Assembly: GCF_001758225.1 (NCBI RefSeq)
Contig: NZ_MAST01000008.1
Span: 1-64,000 of the forward strand
DNA length: 64,000 bases
Direction of reading: 5' to 3'
Source of the DNA: Humibacillus sp. DSM 29435
GTDB taxonomy: Bacteria > Actinomycetota > Actinomycetes > Actinomycetales > Dermatophilaceae
Shown: positions 25,182 through 34,069 of the stretch, piece by piece
How positions within the stretch are numbered: the first letter of the stretch is position 1
Layout: every line of letters begins with the position of its first letter
Position numbers and translations under genes: made by a program
Notes under the pieces: generated by a model
What the model saw: only the letters and a program-made list of their open reading frames with translations
Databases searched by the model: none
Told to the model about the DNA's origin: nothing

Positions 25182-27599
25182 GTGAACACCCAGGCGACCA
25201 AGACCGCACTGCCCCGGACCGGTAACCGGGATCCCGGCGCCCACGTTGCCGACAGCCACGACCTGATCCGCGTGCAGGGCGCACGAGTGAACAACCTCAA
25301 GGACGTCGACGTCGAGCTGCCGAAGCGCCGGCTGACCGTCTTCACCGGCGTCTCCGGCTCGGGCAAGAGCTCGCTCGTGTTCTCGACGATCGCTGCAGAG
25401 TCCCAGCGGATGATCAACGAGACCTACAGCACCTTCGTTCAAGGCTTCATGCCCACTCTGGCCCGGCCCGACGTCGACCTTCTCGACGGGCTGACGACGG
25501 CGATCATCGTGGGGCAGGAGCGGATGGGCGGTGACGTCCGTTCCACGGTCGGAACGGCCACCGACGCCAACGCCATGTTGCGCATCGTCTTCAGCCGCCT
25601 CGGTCAGCCCCAGATCGGGTCGGCTCAGGCGTACTCCTTCAACGTCGCCTCGATCAGCGGGGCCGGTGCCGTCACGCAGGAGCGGGGTGGCCGGAAGGTG
25701 AGAGAACGACGCACCTTCACCATCACCGGCGGCATGTGCCTGCGATGTGAGGGCCGCGGCTCGGTGACCGACATCGACCTGACTGCTCTCTACGACGACA
25801 CGCTGTCGCTCAACCAGGGCGCTCTCACGGTTCCCGGCTACAGCATGGACGGCTGGTTCGGTCGGATCTTCCGCGGCTGTGGCTACTTCGACCCCGACAA
25901 GCCGATCCGGAAGTTCACCAAGAAGCAGCTCGACGACCTTCTCTACAAGGCACCGACGCGCATCAAGGTGGAAGGCATCAACCTCACCTACGAGGGCCTG
26001 GTCCCGAAGATCCAGAAGTCGATGCTCTCGAAAGACGTCGAGTCACTGCAGCCGCACATCCGCGCTTTCGTCGAGCGCGCCGTGGCCTTCGGAGTCTGCC
26101 CCGAGTGCGACGGTACCCGGCTCAACGCTGAGGCGCGTTCGTCGAAGATCAACGGCACCAGCATCGCCGACGCCTGCGCCATGCAGATCAGCGACCTCGC
26201 CGCATGGGTCCGTACCCTCGAGGAACCCTCCGTTGCGCCGCTGCTGTCAGCTCTGGGCGAGACCCTCGACTCGTTCGTCGAGATCGGGCTCGGCTACCTC
26301 AGCCTGGACCGACCGTCAGGAACCCTCTCGGGTGGGGAAGCCCAGCGCACCAAGATGGTCCGGCATCTCGGTTCGGCCCTGACCGACGTCACCTACGTCT
26401 TCGACGAGCCGACGATCGGGCTGCACCCTCATGACATCCAGCGCATGAACGACCTGCTGCTGCGACTACGCGACAAGGGCAACACGGTGCTCGTGGTCGA
26501 GCACAAGCCGGAGATGATCGCGATCGCCGACCATGCCGTCGACCTTGGCCCCGGGGCTGGGAGCGACGGGGGAGAGGTGGTGTTCGAAGGCACCGTCGAC
26601 GACCTGCGCAGGAGTGACACGATCACAGGGAGGCATCTCGAGGACCGAGCCTCCTTGAAGGAGCAGGTGCGGACGGCATCCGGCGTGATGAAGGTGCGGG
26701 GCGCCGACACCAACAACCTTCGGTGCGTCGACGTCGACATCCCTCTCGGGGTGCTCGTCGCTCTGACCGGCGTCGCCGGCTCGGGCAAGAGCTCGCTCAT
26801 CGCGGGTTCGGTGGCCGGACGTGACGGGGTGGTGGTAATCGACCAGGGCGCCATCAAGGGCTCTCGGCGCAGCAACCCTGCGACCTACACCGGGCTGCTC
26901 GACCCGATCCGTAAGGCTTTTGCGAAGGCCAACGGCGTGACCGCGGCTTTGTTCAGCGCCAACTCCGAGGGGGCCTGCCCAAACTGCAAGGGCGCAGGCG
27001 TCGTATACACCGACCTCGCCATGATGGCCGGCGTCTCCACGCCGTGCGAGGTGTGTGGTGGAAAGCGCTTTCTGGCTGACGTTCTCGAGCATCGCCTGGG
27101 CGGGAAGGACATCAGTGAGGTGCTCGCGATGTCGGTGACCGAGGCGGTGGAGTTCTTCGCCGCGGGGGAGTCGCGCACGCCGCCCGCCGTCAAGGTCCTC
27201 GAACGCATCGCCGACGTTGGGCTTGGCTATGTGGCTCTCGGGCAGCCTCTACCCACGCTGTCCGGCGGGGAACGGCAACGACTGAAGCTGGCGACCCAGA
27301 TGGCCGACAAGGGGGAGGTGTACGTGCTCGACGAGCCGACCACCGGTCTGCACCTCGCAGACGTCGAGAGGCTGCTCGGCCTGCTCGACCGGCTCGTCGA
27401 CTCCGGCAAGTCAGTCATCGTCGTCGAGCACCACCAGGCGGTCATGGCCCACGCCGACTGGGTCATCGACCTTGGCCCCGGGGCCGGACACGACGGTGGC
27501 CGAGTCGTCTTCGAGGGCACGCCCTCTGACCTGGTCGCCGCCCGCTCGACGCTCACGGGTGAGCACCTCGCCGACTACGTCGCCCCAGGGCCCCGGTAG
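25182..27599 (+). CDS. UvrA-like ABC-ATPase (DrrC-type)
   Basis: The 805-residue protein is a shortened UvrA paralogue with two ABC modules. Module one has Walker [13 protein letters not shown] near residue 56 and signature [12 protein letters not shown] near 382; module two has [12 protein letters not shown] near 530 and [12 protein letters not shown] near 695. Zinc-binding CxxC pairs occur in [31 protein letters not shown] and [10 protein letters not shown]. Canonical UvrA is about 950 residues; this length fits the DrrC-like group linked to resistance to DNA-binding drugs and perhaps lacks the full UvrB-binding/insertion regions. It starts at a GTG, stands alone 63 bp after the oxidase gene, and is probably not part of that operon. 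Confidence 0.88.
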   Translation: MNTQATKTALPRTGNRDPGAHVADSHDLIRVQGARVNNLKDVDVELPKRRLTVFTGVSGSGKSSLVFSTIAAESQRMINETYSTFVQGFMPTLARPDVDLLDGLTTAIIVGQERMGGDVRSTVGTATDANAMLRIVFSRLGQPQIGSAQAYSFNVASISGAGAVTQERGGRKVRERRTFTITGGMCLRCEGRGSVTDIDLTALYDDTLSLNQGALTVPGYSMDGWFGRIFRGCGYFDPDKPIRKFTKKQLDDLLYKAPTRIKVEGINLTYEGLVPKIQKSMLSKDVESLQPHIRAFVERAVAFGVCPECDGTRLNAEARSSKINGTSIADACAMQISDLAAWVRTLEEPSVAPLLSALGETLDSFVEIGLGYLSLDRPSGTLSGGEAQRTKMVRHLGSALTDVTYVFDEPTIGLHPHDIQRMNDLLLRLRDKGNTVLVVEHKPEMIAIADHAVDLGPGAGSDGGEVVFEGTVDDLRRSDTITGRHLEDRASLKEQVRTASGVMKVRGADTNNLRCVDVDIPLGVLVALTGVAGSGKSSLIAGSVAGRDGVVVIDQGAIKGSRRSNPATYTGLLDPIRKAFAKANGVTAALFSANSEGACPNCKGAGVVYTDLAMMAGVSTPCEVCGGKRFLADVLEHRLGGKDISEVLAMSVTEAVEFFAAGESRTPPAVKVLERIADVGLGYVALGQPLPTLSGGERQRLKLATQMADKGEVYVLDEPTTGLHLADVERLLGLLDRLVDSGKSVIVVEHHQAVMAHADWVIDLGPGAGHDGGRVVFEGTPSDLVAARSTLTGEHLADYVAPGPR

Positions 27600-27643
27600 C
27601 GAACCACGACGAACGCGGCCGCTCGTTTCCAGTCGAGCACCGC

Positions 27644-29539
27644 ATGGGCCACACTGTGAACGTGGACGCGTCGTCGATTCGACTCGAGGTCGAGCCTGCC
27701 CGCGGCATCCGTCGCCTGGCCGAGCTGGTCTCTTCCTACTCGCTCGTAGCCACGACCCTGGCCGTGTTGGCCGCTGTCCTGCTTCTCCAGTGGACAGGGC
27801 AGGGCCAGGCCGCGCTCTGGCTCGGAAGTGCCTACGCGCTGGCCATAGCCGCCTACACCGCCGGCGGTATGGTGCGTGACCTGCTCGCTGGCCACTGGGG
27901 GGTGGACGTGCTCGCCGTGACGGCGGTGGTGAGCACGGTGGCCGTCGGCGAGTACCTGGCGGCGTTGGTCGTCGTGCTCATGCTCACTGGGGGAGAAGCA
28001 CTCGAGGAGTATGCCGGTGACCGGGCCGGTCGGGAACTGCGCTCGTTGCTGGAGGGCACCCCCCAGCTGGCCCATCGAACACATCCGGTGACGGGCGAGG
28101 TCGAGGACGTGCCGGCGGCATCGATCCGGCCCGGCGACCGCCTCCTGGTTCGACCGGCCGAGGTGCTGCCGGTCGACGGCACCCTGGTCTCGGAGCAGGC
28201 CACCCTCGACGAGTCCTCGCTCACGGGTGAAAGCCTGCCCGTCACCCGCCACCACGGTGAGAGCGTGATCAGTGGGTCGCTCAACGGCGGATCTGCCATC
28301 CAGATGGTGGCGACCCTGCCGGCGGCGGAGAGCCAGTACCAGCGAATCGTCGCCCTGGTCGCTGAGGCCCAGGATCGTCGGGCGCCGTTGGTACGAATGG
28401 CGGACCGTTACGCGGTTCCGTTCACCGCGGTGTCGCTGATCATCGCCGCCGCGGCCTGGGCCTGGTCGGGGGATGCCGGCCGGTTCGCGGCCGTGCTCGT
28501 GCTCGCCACACCGTGTCCGTTGCTGATTGCGCCGCCGGTCGCCTTCCTCGCCGGCATGGGTCGGGCGTCACACAGCGGCATCATCATTCGTGGCGGTGAC
28601 GTGCTCGAACGCCTGGCCGAGGTGAGAGCTGTCGCGTTCGACAAGACCGGCACCTTGACGGTGGGCCACCCTGCCCTCGTCGAGGTGCGCGCCGAACCGT
28701 CGCACACGGGGGAGGAGGTGCTGCGCCTGGCGGCATCCGCCGAGCAGTTGCTCGAGAGCTCGCACGAGGCGCAGGAACGTGCCACGCATGGGGTGACTGC
28801 CAGGCTACCCAGTGGCGAGGTGGTGATCGGCAAGCGCAGCTATGTCGCTGAGCAGACCGGACCCATCGAGGCCGTCAGCCTGATCAGCGGCGAGCTGGCG
28901 GTCTACGTCGCCGTCGACTCGACGTACGTCGGGGCCCTGGTGCTGCGTGATCAGATTCGCGCCGACGCCGCGTCAACCCTGCGCGATCTCGCCGACCTCG
29001 GCGTTCAGGAGACCATGCTGCTCACGGGGGACGCCCAGGCGACGGCCGACCACGTGGCCGCCGACCTCGGCATCGACGATGTCCGGGCCGAGTGCCTGCC
29101 CGAGGACAAGGTTCAGGTGGTCGAACGGCATCCGCTCAGAGCCGTCATGATGGTCGGTGACGGCGTCAACGACGCCCCGGTGCTGGCGTCGGCGCACGTC
29201 GGCGTGGCGATGGGGGCACGTGGGTCCACGGCCGCCAGCGAGTCGGCAGACGTGGTGGTGATGACCGACGACCTGTCGAAGGTGGCTCTGGCCGTCTCGA
29301 TCGGTCAGCGCACGGTGAGCGTGTCGCGACAGAGCATCTGGCTCGGGATCGGCCTCAGCGTCGGGCTCATGCTGGTGGCGGCCTTCGGCTTCATCCCCGC
29401 GATTGTCGGTGCACTGATCCAGGAGCTCGTCGACCTCGCGAGCATCGGCAACTCGCTGCGGGCCCGCACGGCGGGCCGCGGCGCGCTAAACCGCCCTCAC
29501 GGGAGTGCCGAGGCTGGGACCAAAGCCTCGGGCCGTTAG
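27644..29539 (+). CDS. P1B-type heavy-metal/cation-transporting ATPase
   Basis: The 631-residue pump has the phosphorylation motif DKTGT with Asp333, the TGES loop (LTGESLPV near residue 194), the GDGVNDAP hinge near 504 and the membrane motif TPCP with Cys291 in place of CPC. No N-terminal metal-binding domain is present. The nucleotide domain looks short: after AASAEQ the sequence goes straight to a [11 protein letters not shown] segment, so the usual SSHV/HP-containing stretch of about 20 residues is missing or reduced. The transported metal is unknown. ATG at 27644 is used, a GTG at 27656 is equally possible, and neither has a good ribosome site. Confidence 0.87.
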   Translation: MGHTVNVDASSIRLEVEPARGIRRLAELVSSYSLVATTLAVLAAVLLLQWTGQGQAALWLGSAYALAIAAYTAGGMVRDLLAGHWGVDVLAVTAVVSTVAVGEYLAALVVVLMLTGGEALEEYAGDRAGRELRSLLEGTPQLAHRTHPVTGEVEDVPAASIRPGDRLLVRPAEVLPVDGTLVSEQATLDESSLTGESLPVTRHHGESVISGSLNGGSAIQMVATLPAAESQYQRIVALVAEAQDRRAPLVRMADRYAVPFTAVSLIIAAAAWAWSGDAGRFAAVLVLATPCPLLIAPPVAFLAGMGRASHSGIIIRGGDVLERLAEVRAVAFDKTGTLTVGHPALVEVRAEPSHTGEEVLRLAASAEQLLESSHEAQERATHGVTARLPSGEVVIGKRSYVAEQTGPIEAVSLISGELAVYVAVDSTYVGALVLRDQIRADAASTLRDLADLGVQETMLLTGDAQATADHVAADLGIDDVRAECLPEDKVQVVERHPLRAVMMVGDGVNDAPVLASAHVGVAMGARGSTAASESADVVVMTDDLSKVALAVSIGQRTVSVSRQSIWLGIGLSVGLMLVAAFGFIPAIVGALIQELVDLASIGNSLRARTAGRGALNRPHGSAEAGTKASGR

Positions 29540-29554
29540 GGCCGAAGGGTCCTA
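29537..29554. promoter_or_regulatory. DosR/DevR-like box upstream of universal stress genes
   Basis: TAGGGCC-GAAG-GGTCCTA is an 18-bp near-palindrome (one mismatch) that on the minus strand reads close to the mycobacterial DosR box (GGGACTTTNGGCCCT type). It starts at the stop codon of the ATPase gene and lies 67 bp before the first universal stress gene, a normal activator position. The DosR protein itself is not in the window. Confidence 0.45.
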
Positions 29555-29620
29555 CCGGAGATAGAGCGTCGTGCGCAGGATGAAAGGTGAGCAACCATCC
29601 TGAGCAGCGAGGAGACTACG

Positions 29621-30082
29621 TTGAGCACCGAGGCAGCGGCCGAGCCGCGAACCGTTTCCCGAACCGTCGTTGGCATTGACGGGTCAGCGGCCAGTGAGCA
29701 GGCGCTGCGGTGGGCGTGTGAGCACGTCTCGGCCGCGGGCGAGCCGGGTGAGGTGATGGCAGTGTGCGTGCGAACCATTGCGCCGCTGCCCGAGGACCTG
29801 AGCATCGCGACCTGGCCGTGGCGTGACGACGACCCTGCCGATCCGGTGCTTGCCATGTTGGACAGCATGGCCGAGCTGGTGGGTCGTGACTTTCCCCTGG
29901 TGACGATCCGGCGCCAGGTGCTGCAGGGGCATCCCGTTGACGAGCTGATCCGCCTCTCTGAGTCGGCCGAGCTCGTGGTCGTTGGCGCCCGCGGACACGG
30001 AGCCATCGCCGGGATGCTGCTGGGTTCGGTCAGTCGGCGGCTCATCAACCACAGTCACTGCAGCGTCGCCGTTGTGCGATGA
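29621..30082 (+). CDS. Universal stress protein (single UspA domain)
   Basis: The 153-residue UspA-fold protein shows VVGIDGSAASEQALRWACEH at the N-terminal nucleotide-contact strand and the ATP-binding signature GARGHGAIAGMLLGSVSRRL (GxxGx9GS). The start is a TTG with GAGGAG 6 bases upstream; there is no competing ATG. A paralogue follows after 16 bp, and a DosR-like box lies upstream, which fits the hypoxia/dormancy control known for such genes in other actinobacteria. Confidence 0.88.
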   Translation: MSTEAAAEPRTVSRTVVGIDGSAASEQALRWACEHVSAAGEPGEVMAVCVRTIAPLPEDLSIATWPWRDDDPADPVLAMLDSMAELVGRDFPLVTIRRQVLQGHPVDELIRLSESAELVVVGARGHGAIAGMLLGSVSRRLINHSHCSVAVVR

Positions 30083-30098
30083 GGAGCGAGTAGTCATC

Positions 30099-30590
30099 AT
30101 GAACGCCGAGAACGAAGTCGAGGCAGGCCCTGAACACCCGCCGAGCAACGCCGAGAGCAGCGACCAACGGCCGATCGTGGTGGGTGTCGACGGGTCGGAG
30201 GAGAGCCGGCGGGCCCTGCGGTGGGCCTGTGCGCAGGCCCGGCCGCGGGGATGCGGCGTGCTCGCTGTGGCCGTGTGGCACCTCTACCCGCTGACCAGCG
30301 ACGATCGGGTGGGCTCGTCCCCATGGTGGTTCACCACCGACCCCGACATCGCGACGCAGAGCTTCCTGGAGGATGCCGTGGCGCCCGTGGTGGCAGACTT
30401 TCCTGACGTCATGATCAGCCGGGTCGTGCGGTCGGGTCGGGCTCCGGAAGAGCTGGCTCGCCTCTCGCACCTGGCACAGATGCTCGTCGTCGGCGCCAGA
30501 GGCCATGGAGGACTCAGCGGCATGTTGCTGGGCTCGACCAGCCGCGATGTGCTTGAACGCGCCTCGTGCACCGTGATCGTCGTTCGCTGA
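30099..30590 (+). CDS. Universal stress protein (single UspA domain)
   Basis: This 163-residue UspA paralogue shares with its upstream neighbour VVGVDGSEESRRALRWACAQ near residue 28 and GARGHGGLSGMLLGSTSRDV near 135 (GxxGx9GS). It has an extra acidic N-terminal tail of about 20 residues. GAGGAGCGAG lies about 10 bases before the ATG. The pair looks like a tandem duplication, transcribed together, and likely binds ATP. Confidence 0.88.
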   Translation: MNAENEVEAGPEHPPSNAESSDQRPIVVGVDGSEESRRALRWACAQARPRGCGVLAVAVWHLYPLTSDDRVGSSPWWFTTDPDIATQSFLEDAVAPVVADFPDVMISRVVRSGRAPEELARLSHLAQMLVVGARGHGGLSGMLLGSTSRDVLERASCTVIVVR

Positions 30591-30675
30591 GCGCTGCGCG
30601 ATCGTTGAGACCGGGGCTCTGACCGTTGGGTAAACTGGTTTCGCTCTTTTGTCTAGTGAAAAAGGAAGAGGAAAG

Positions 30676-30834
30676 ATGCTGGGATTTCTCGGTCTGCTGC
30701 TCGTCGTCTGGCTCGTCTTGGTGGTGCTGGGGTTCGTCATCAAGGGGCTGTTCTGGCTGGTCATCGTGGGAGCCGTGCTCTTCCTGGCTACGGCGGCCTA
30801 CGGTTACGTCAAACGCAAGGCACTGCAGCGCTGA
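30676..30834 (+). CDS. Small one/two-span membrane protein
   Basis: A 52-residue hydrophobic peptide with two adjacent membrane segments (LGLLLVVWLVLVVLGFVI and LFWLVIVGAVLFLATAAYG) and a basic end KRKALQR. The ATG at 30676 is chosen because GGAAGAGG lies just upstream; a TTG at 30649 would extend it by 9 residues. I recognise no named family; similar hydrophobic peptides are common in actinobacteria. Confidence 0.7.
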   Translation: MLGFLGLLLVVWLVLVVLGFVIKGLFWLVIVGAVLFLATAAYGYVKRKALQR

Positions 30835-30896
30835 GCGCATCGTGAAACAGCGACAGCCTCGCGTCGTCGGTGAGGTCACGTCGCGGTGCTGGCGGC

Positions 30897-31268
30897 CTAT
30901 CGGGCCTTTGACACCAGCGTTGAGGTGCTTTGGCTGCCGCCGACGCTGCAGGTGAAGGTGTAGGTCTGCGTTGTGGTCACGAGAAGCTGCTCGGCACCAC
31001 CAATGGCCACGCGGAGGACCTGCTTGCCGTCCTCGCCGGACACGACGAGCTGACCCGGTTGGAGCTTGTCGTGGTTGACGACGGCGACAGCGTGAGCGCC
31101 TGGAGCGACCTCCGGACGGTTCAAGACGCATCCCTCAACTACTACCTCCAGGGGTGCCGTTGCAGGGTCGGGCGGCGGGTCGCCCAAACAGCCACCGAGA
31201 ACGACAGCTGCTACGAAGGACAGCGCTGCCCAGGTCGTGGCCACCCTCGCGGCGGCCGCGCTCATCAT
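30897..31268 (-). CDS. Small secreted lipoprotein, unknown function
   Basis: The 123-residue product has a signal peptide (RVATTWAALSFVAAVVLGGC) whose final cysteine (about residue 22) follows LGG, a permissible lipobox. The mature part is a beta-rich domain with two further cysteines (EGCVLNRP and FTCSVGG) that could form a disulfide; TLQ-like strands resemble cupredoxin-type or Ig-type sheets but no metal ligands are evident. The double ATG at 31268/31265 has no clear ribosome site. It may share a transcript with the small membrane protein upstream. Confidence 0.62.
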   Translation of the reverse strand: MMSAAAARVATTWAALSFVAAVVLGGCLGDPPPDPATAPLEVVVEGCVLNRPEVAPGAHAVAVVNHDKLQPGQLVVSGEDGKQVLRVAIGGAEQLLVTTTQTYTFTCSVGGSQSTSTLVSKAR

Positions 31269-31357
31269 CGGCCGCGCGGTGAGCCTGGCTGTTGCCGGGC
31301 CGTCACGCAGGCCGCCCCGGCGTACCAGGGTGACTTGAGCTCGGTCCTGTCGGCCCA

Positions 31358-31582
31358 CTAGGACTGGTTCTGAGCGGGTTCCAGGATGCGCCGGCGCCCG
31401 GACTCCAGGACTGCGCTGGACAGGCTGAAGCCGGTGATGAGCACGAAGAGTAGGTAGATGAAGTCGCCGCTCGCCTTGTCCACGACGGCGGCTGCGAGCA
31501 GCGTCGCTGCCCACACCAAGGACATCTGCAGGATCAGTCGGCCGTACGCGGCACTCAGTTGCTTCCGGACCTGGTCTGTCAT
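31358..31582 (-). CDS. Small membrane protein, unknown
   Basis: The 74-residue product has two membrane segments (LILQMSLVWAATLLAAAVV and FIYLLFVLITGFSLSSAVL) with a charged N-terminus and the tail ESGRRRILEPAQNQS. GGGAGAG precedes the ATG at 31582 by about 5 bases. It lies 89 bp upstream of the lipoprotein gene on the same strand. No family recognised. Confidence 0.62.
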   Translation of the reverse strand: MTDQVRKQLSAAYGRLILQMSLVWAATLLAAAVVDKASGDFIYLLFVLITGFSLSSAVLESGRRRILEPAQNQS

Positions 31583-31965
31583 TGATCTCTCCCATTCACT
31601 CCGAGGCCTTCAGCCTGCATCGCCCTCACAGCCAGCGCCAGAGCCGAACGTCCCTTGGATGCCGTGCCCTCAGTCGGTCCAAACGCCGATAATCGACATT
31701 ATGTCACTTTGGCCCGAGCAGACGGAGCACCTCGGGCTCCCCAGTTCAGGAGATCGGTGAGCAGAGTCTGCCCGTGGTCTGACCCGCACCGAGATCCTGC
31801 CCTAGCCCGGAGGCCACGATCACCGCACAGATCTACTCACTCCGACCAGCATTGCGGAGCAGACGAATACTGCGCATTTCGGACGGCATGCCGTAGTCGG
31901 CAGTTCAGCGTCGAAGATCCACCGGCGAAGGGTCTTGCGTTGGAGCCCTCCCCGGCGCAAACTCT
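31583..31965. other. Gene-free spacer, 383 bp
   Basis: No convincing gene is seen on either strand. The only structure I find is ATAAT-CGAC-ATTAT (31689-31702), a perfect 5-bp inverted repeat, and, close to the right end, TTGCGT (31935-31940) which could be a -35 box for the GH9 operon. Base composition is slightly lower in GC than the flanks. Confidence 0.5.
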
Positions 31966-31980
31966 TAGGAAAGTTTCCTA
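31966..31980. promoter_or_regulatory. CsnR-type ROK operator
   Basis: TAGGAAA-G-TTTCCTA is a perfect 15-bp palindrome 16 bp before the GH9 start. Palindromes with the AGGAAAGTTTCCT core are known as binding sites of the ROK repressor CsnR upstream of chitosanase and csn genes in Streptomyces. Here the neighbouring ROK gene (34066-35286) would be the cognate regulator of the whole operon. Confidence 0.75.
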
Positions 31981-31996
31981 TTGATTGCGGAGCGAC

Positions 31997-34069
31997 ATGA
32001 CCCCAGGGCCGGCACGTGCGGGATCAGACAGACCGGAGTCAAGCGAACCGACTGGGCCGGTGTCTCGGCATCGAGGTCGAACCACACACCGCAAGACGGG
32101 TGCTCGGCTCACGGCTACGACGGCCGCCATTGCGGTGAGCCTCGCACTCGCCGCGTACCCGTCGGCGGCGGCAAGCCCCGCGATGCACACGGAAACCACT
32201 GGGGCACCGAACGCGGCAGTGACGACGGCCACCGGCGTTCTGCGGCTGAACCAACAGGGCTACCTGGCGGGCGAGGCAAAGCAGGGCCGCCTGATGGTGA
32301 CCAGGCCGCTGACCGCGAGCCACTCCCCCACGACATACACCGTCACCACGGATGCCGGCCGCAGGCTTTTCACGCACACCCTCTCCCTCCGTTCCCTCGG
32401 CGCCTGGAGCCAGCACTACCGCGCGGTCTACGCCGTCGACCTGACCGCTGTCCGTAGGCCGGGCCGCTACCGCGTCACGACGGCTGGCGGGGTCAGCACC
32501 TCCGCAGGCTTCGAGGTCTCCGACGCCGGCACCATCTACGGCGCCCTGCTGACCGATGGCGTCGCCTTCGACCAGACCCAGCGCGATGGCCGCAACGTCA
32601 TCCCGGGGGCATTGTCTCGCAAGCCTTCTCACCTCAACGACGCGTCGGCAACCCTCTACGAGTGGCCGACCATGGAGACGGACTCCGACCTGATCACCGA
32701 CGCTGACCTGACCCCGGTCGGTGGCCCGTTGAACGTCGAGGGTGGGTGGTTCGACGCGGGCGACTACCTCAAGTTCACTCACTCCACGGCCTACGCCGAC
32801 GTTGTGCTCTACAGCAGCGCCCGACTTCTCGGTGGCCGGGCACCGAAGAGCCTGGTCTCCGAAGCGCGGCACGGTGAGACGTGGCTCGAGAAGATGTGGG
32901 ACCCCACGACCGGCATCCTCTACCTGCAGGTCGGGATCGGCTCCGGCAACCAAGCCGGCACGTTCACCGGCGACCATGACCATTGGCGCCTGCCGGAGGT
33001 CGACGACCACAACAGCGCCGCGGCCGATCGATATGTGTCCCACCGGCCGGTGTTCGCCGCCAACCAGCCCGGTGAGCTCATCAGCCCGAACCTCGTGGGC
33101 AGGGTCTCGGCCGCGTTCGCCCTGGCCGCGCAGGCCGACGCGAACGGCCATCCGGCCCGAGCCCGCCACGAGCTGGCCATGGCAACCAGCCTCTACGCCA
33201 AGGCCGCCGTGAACCACCCGCCCAGCCCCCTGGTCACCGCCCTGCCGCACGCCTTCTACCCCGAAGACACCTGGCGTGACGACATGCAGCTCGGGGCGGC
33301 CGAGATCGCCCTCGCCTTGCAGCGGTTGCACCAACCGAGTGGCCGCTACGTGCGAGACAGCGCCGGGTTCGCCAAGGGCTTCATCGCCGAACACAGCACC
33401 GACACGCTCAACCTCTACGACACGGCAGCGCTGGCCGACGTGGCCCTGTCGCAGGCGATGGCCCACTCCCCCGGTCGCCATCTCGCGGTCGGTCGGGCCG
33501 ACCTGGTGGCCGACCTACGTCACCAGCTGGAGCGCGGGGTCGCCCACAGCCGGGTCGACCCGTTCGGGGCGCCGGCTGCCACAGACGACTTCGACGTCAA
33601 CTCGCACGCCTTCGGCCTGATCGCCACGGCCGGCTTCTACGACGGCCTCACCGGCACCAACCGATTCGCATCGTTCGCCTCGACGGTCCGCACCTGGCTG
33701 CTCGGTGGTGACCCCTGGGGCGTGACGGCCATGGTCGGTGTCGGTGACCGGTTTCCCCAATGTATGCAGCACCAGGTCGCGAACCTCAACGGCCACAGCG
33801 ACGGCACCCCACCCGTCGACGTGGGGGCCGTCGTGAACGGGCCCAACGGAGCGGAGAACTTCGACGGCGGTCTCGGTGGCTTTCAACAGGGCATGGTCCA
33901 CTGCACCTCCAATGCCGACCATCTAACTCAATACGACAGTGCGACCAGCCGCTACGTCGATGACGTGCGTTCGTGGCAGACAGACGAACCCGCTCTCGAC
34001 ATGACCGGCGCCGCCATTCTCGCCGCGGCCGCCCAGCTGCACCTGCGCCCGACGGCGACCGTCAGATGA
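31997..34069 (+). CDS. Secreted glycoside hydrolase family 9 protein
   Basis: The 690-residue protein has a long N-terminal region with a signal peptide core near residues 37-56 (TATTAAIAVSLALAAYPSAA), an Ig-like CelD N-terminal domain (RLNQQGYLAGEAKQGRLMV near 75), and a GH9 (alpha/alpha)6 catalytic domain. WFDAGDYLKF carries the catalytic-base aspartates Asp253/Asp256 and TDEPALDMTGAAIL the acid Glu664. GH9 includes cellulases but also exo-beta-glucosaminidases. It is placed first in a csn-type operon behind the CsnR-like operator and overlaps the ROK gene (ATGA), so action on chitosan or chito-oligosaccharides outside the cell is the best guess. The ATG at 31997 has GGAG upstream; a TTG at 31985 is possible. 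Confidence 0.85.
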   Translation: MTPGPARAGSDRPESSEPTGPVSRHRGRTTHRKTGARLTATTAAIAVSLALAAYPSAAASPAMHTETTGAPNAAVTTATGVLRLNQQGYLAGEAKQGRLMVTRPLTASHSPTTYTVTTDAGRRLFTHTLSLRSLGAWSQHYRAVYAVDLTAVRRPGRYRVTTAGGVSTSAGFEVSDAGTIYGALLTDGVAFDQTQRDGRNVIPGALSRKPSHLNDASATLYEWPTMETDSDLITDADLTPVGGPLNVEGGWFDAGDYLKFTHSTAYADVVLYSSARLLGGRAPKSLVSEARHGETWLEKMWDPTTGILYLQVGIGSGNQAGTFTGDHDHWRLPEVDDHNSAAADRYVSHRPVFAANQPGELISPNLVGRVSAAFALAAQADANGHPARARHELAMATSLYAKAAVNHPPSPLVTALPHAFYPEDTWRDDMQLGAAEIALALQRLHQPSGRYVRDSAGFAKGFIAEHSTDTLNLYDTAALADVALSQAMAHSPGRHLAVGRADLVADLRHQLERGVAHSRVDPFGAPAATDDFDVNSHAFGLIATAGFYDGLTGTNRFASFASTVRTWLLGGDPWGVTAMVGVGDRFPQCMQHQVANLNGHSDGTPPVDVGAVVNGPNGAENFDGGLGGFQQGMVHCTSNADHLTQYDSATSRYVDDVRSWQTDEPALDMTGAAILAAAAQLHLRPTATVR

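Noticed and set aside
30604-30636. Stress-sigma-type promoter before the 52-residue membrane protein
   Set aside because: A GGGTAA element is present but the upstream GTT element is at the wrong distance, so the call is not supported.
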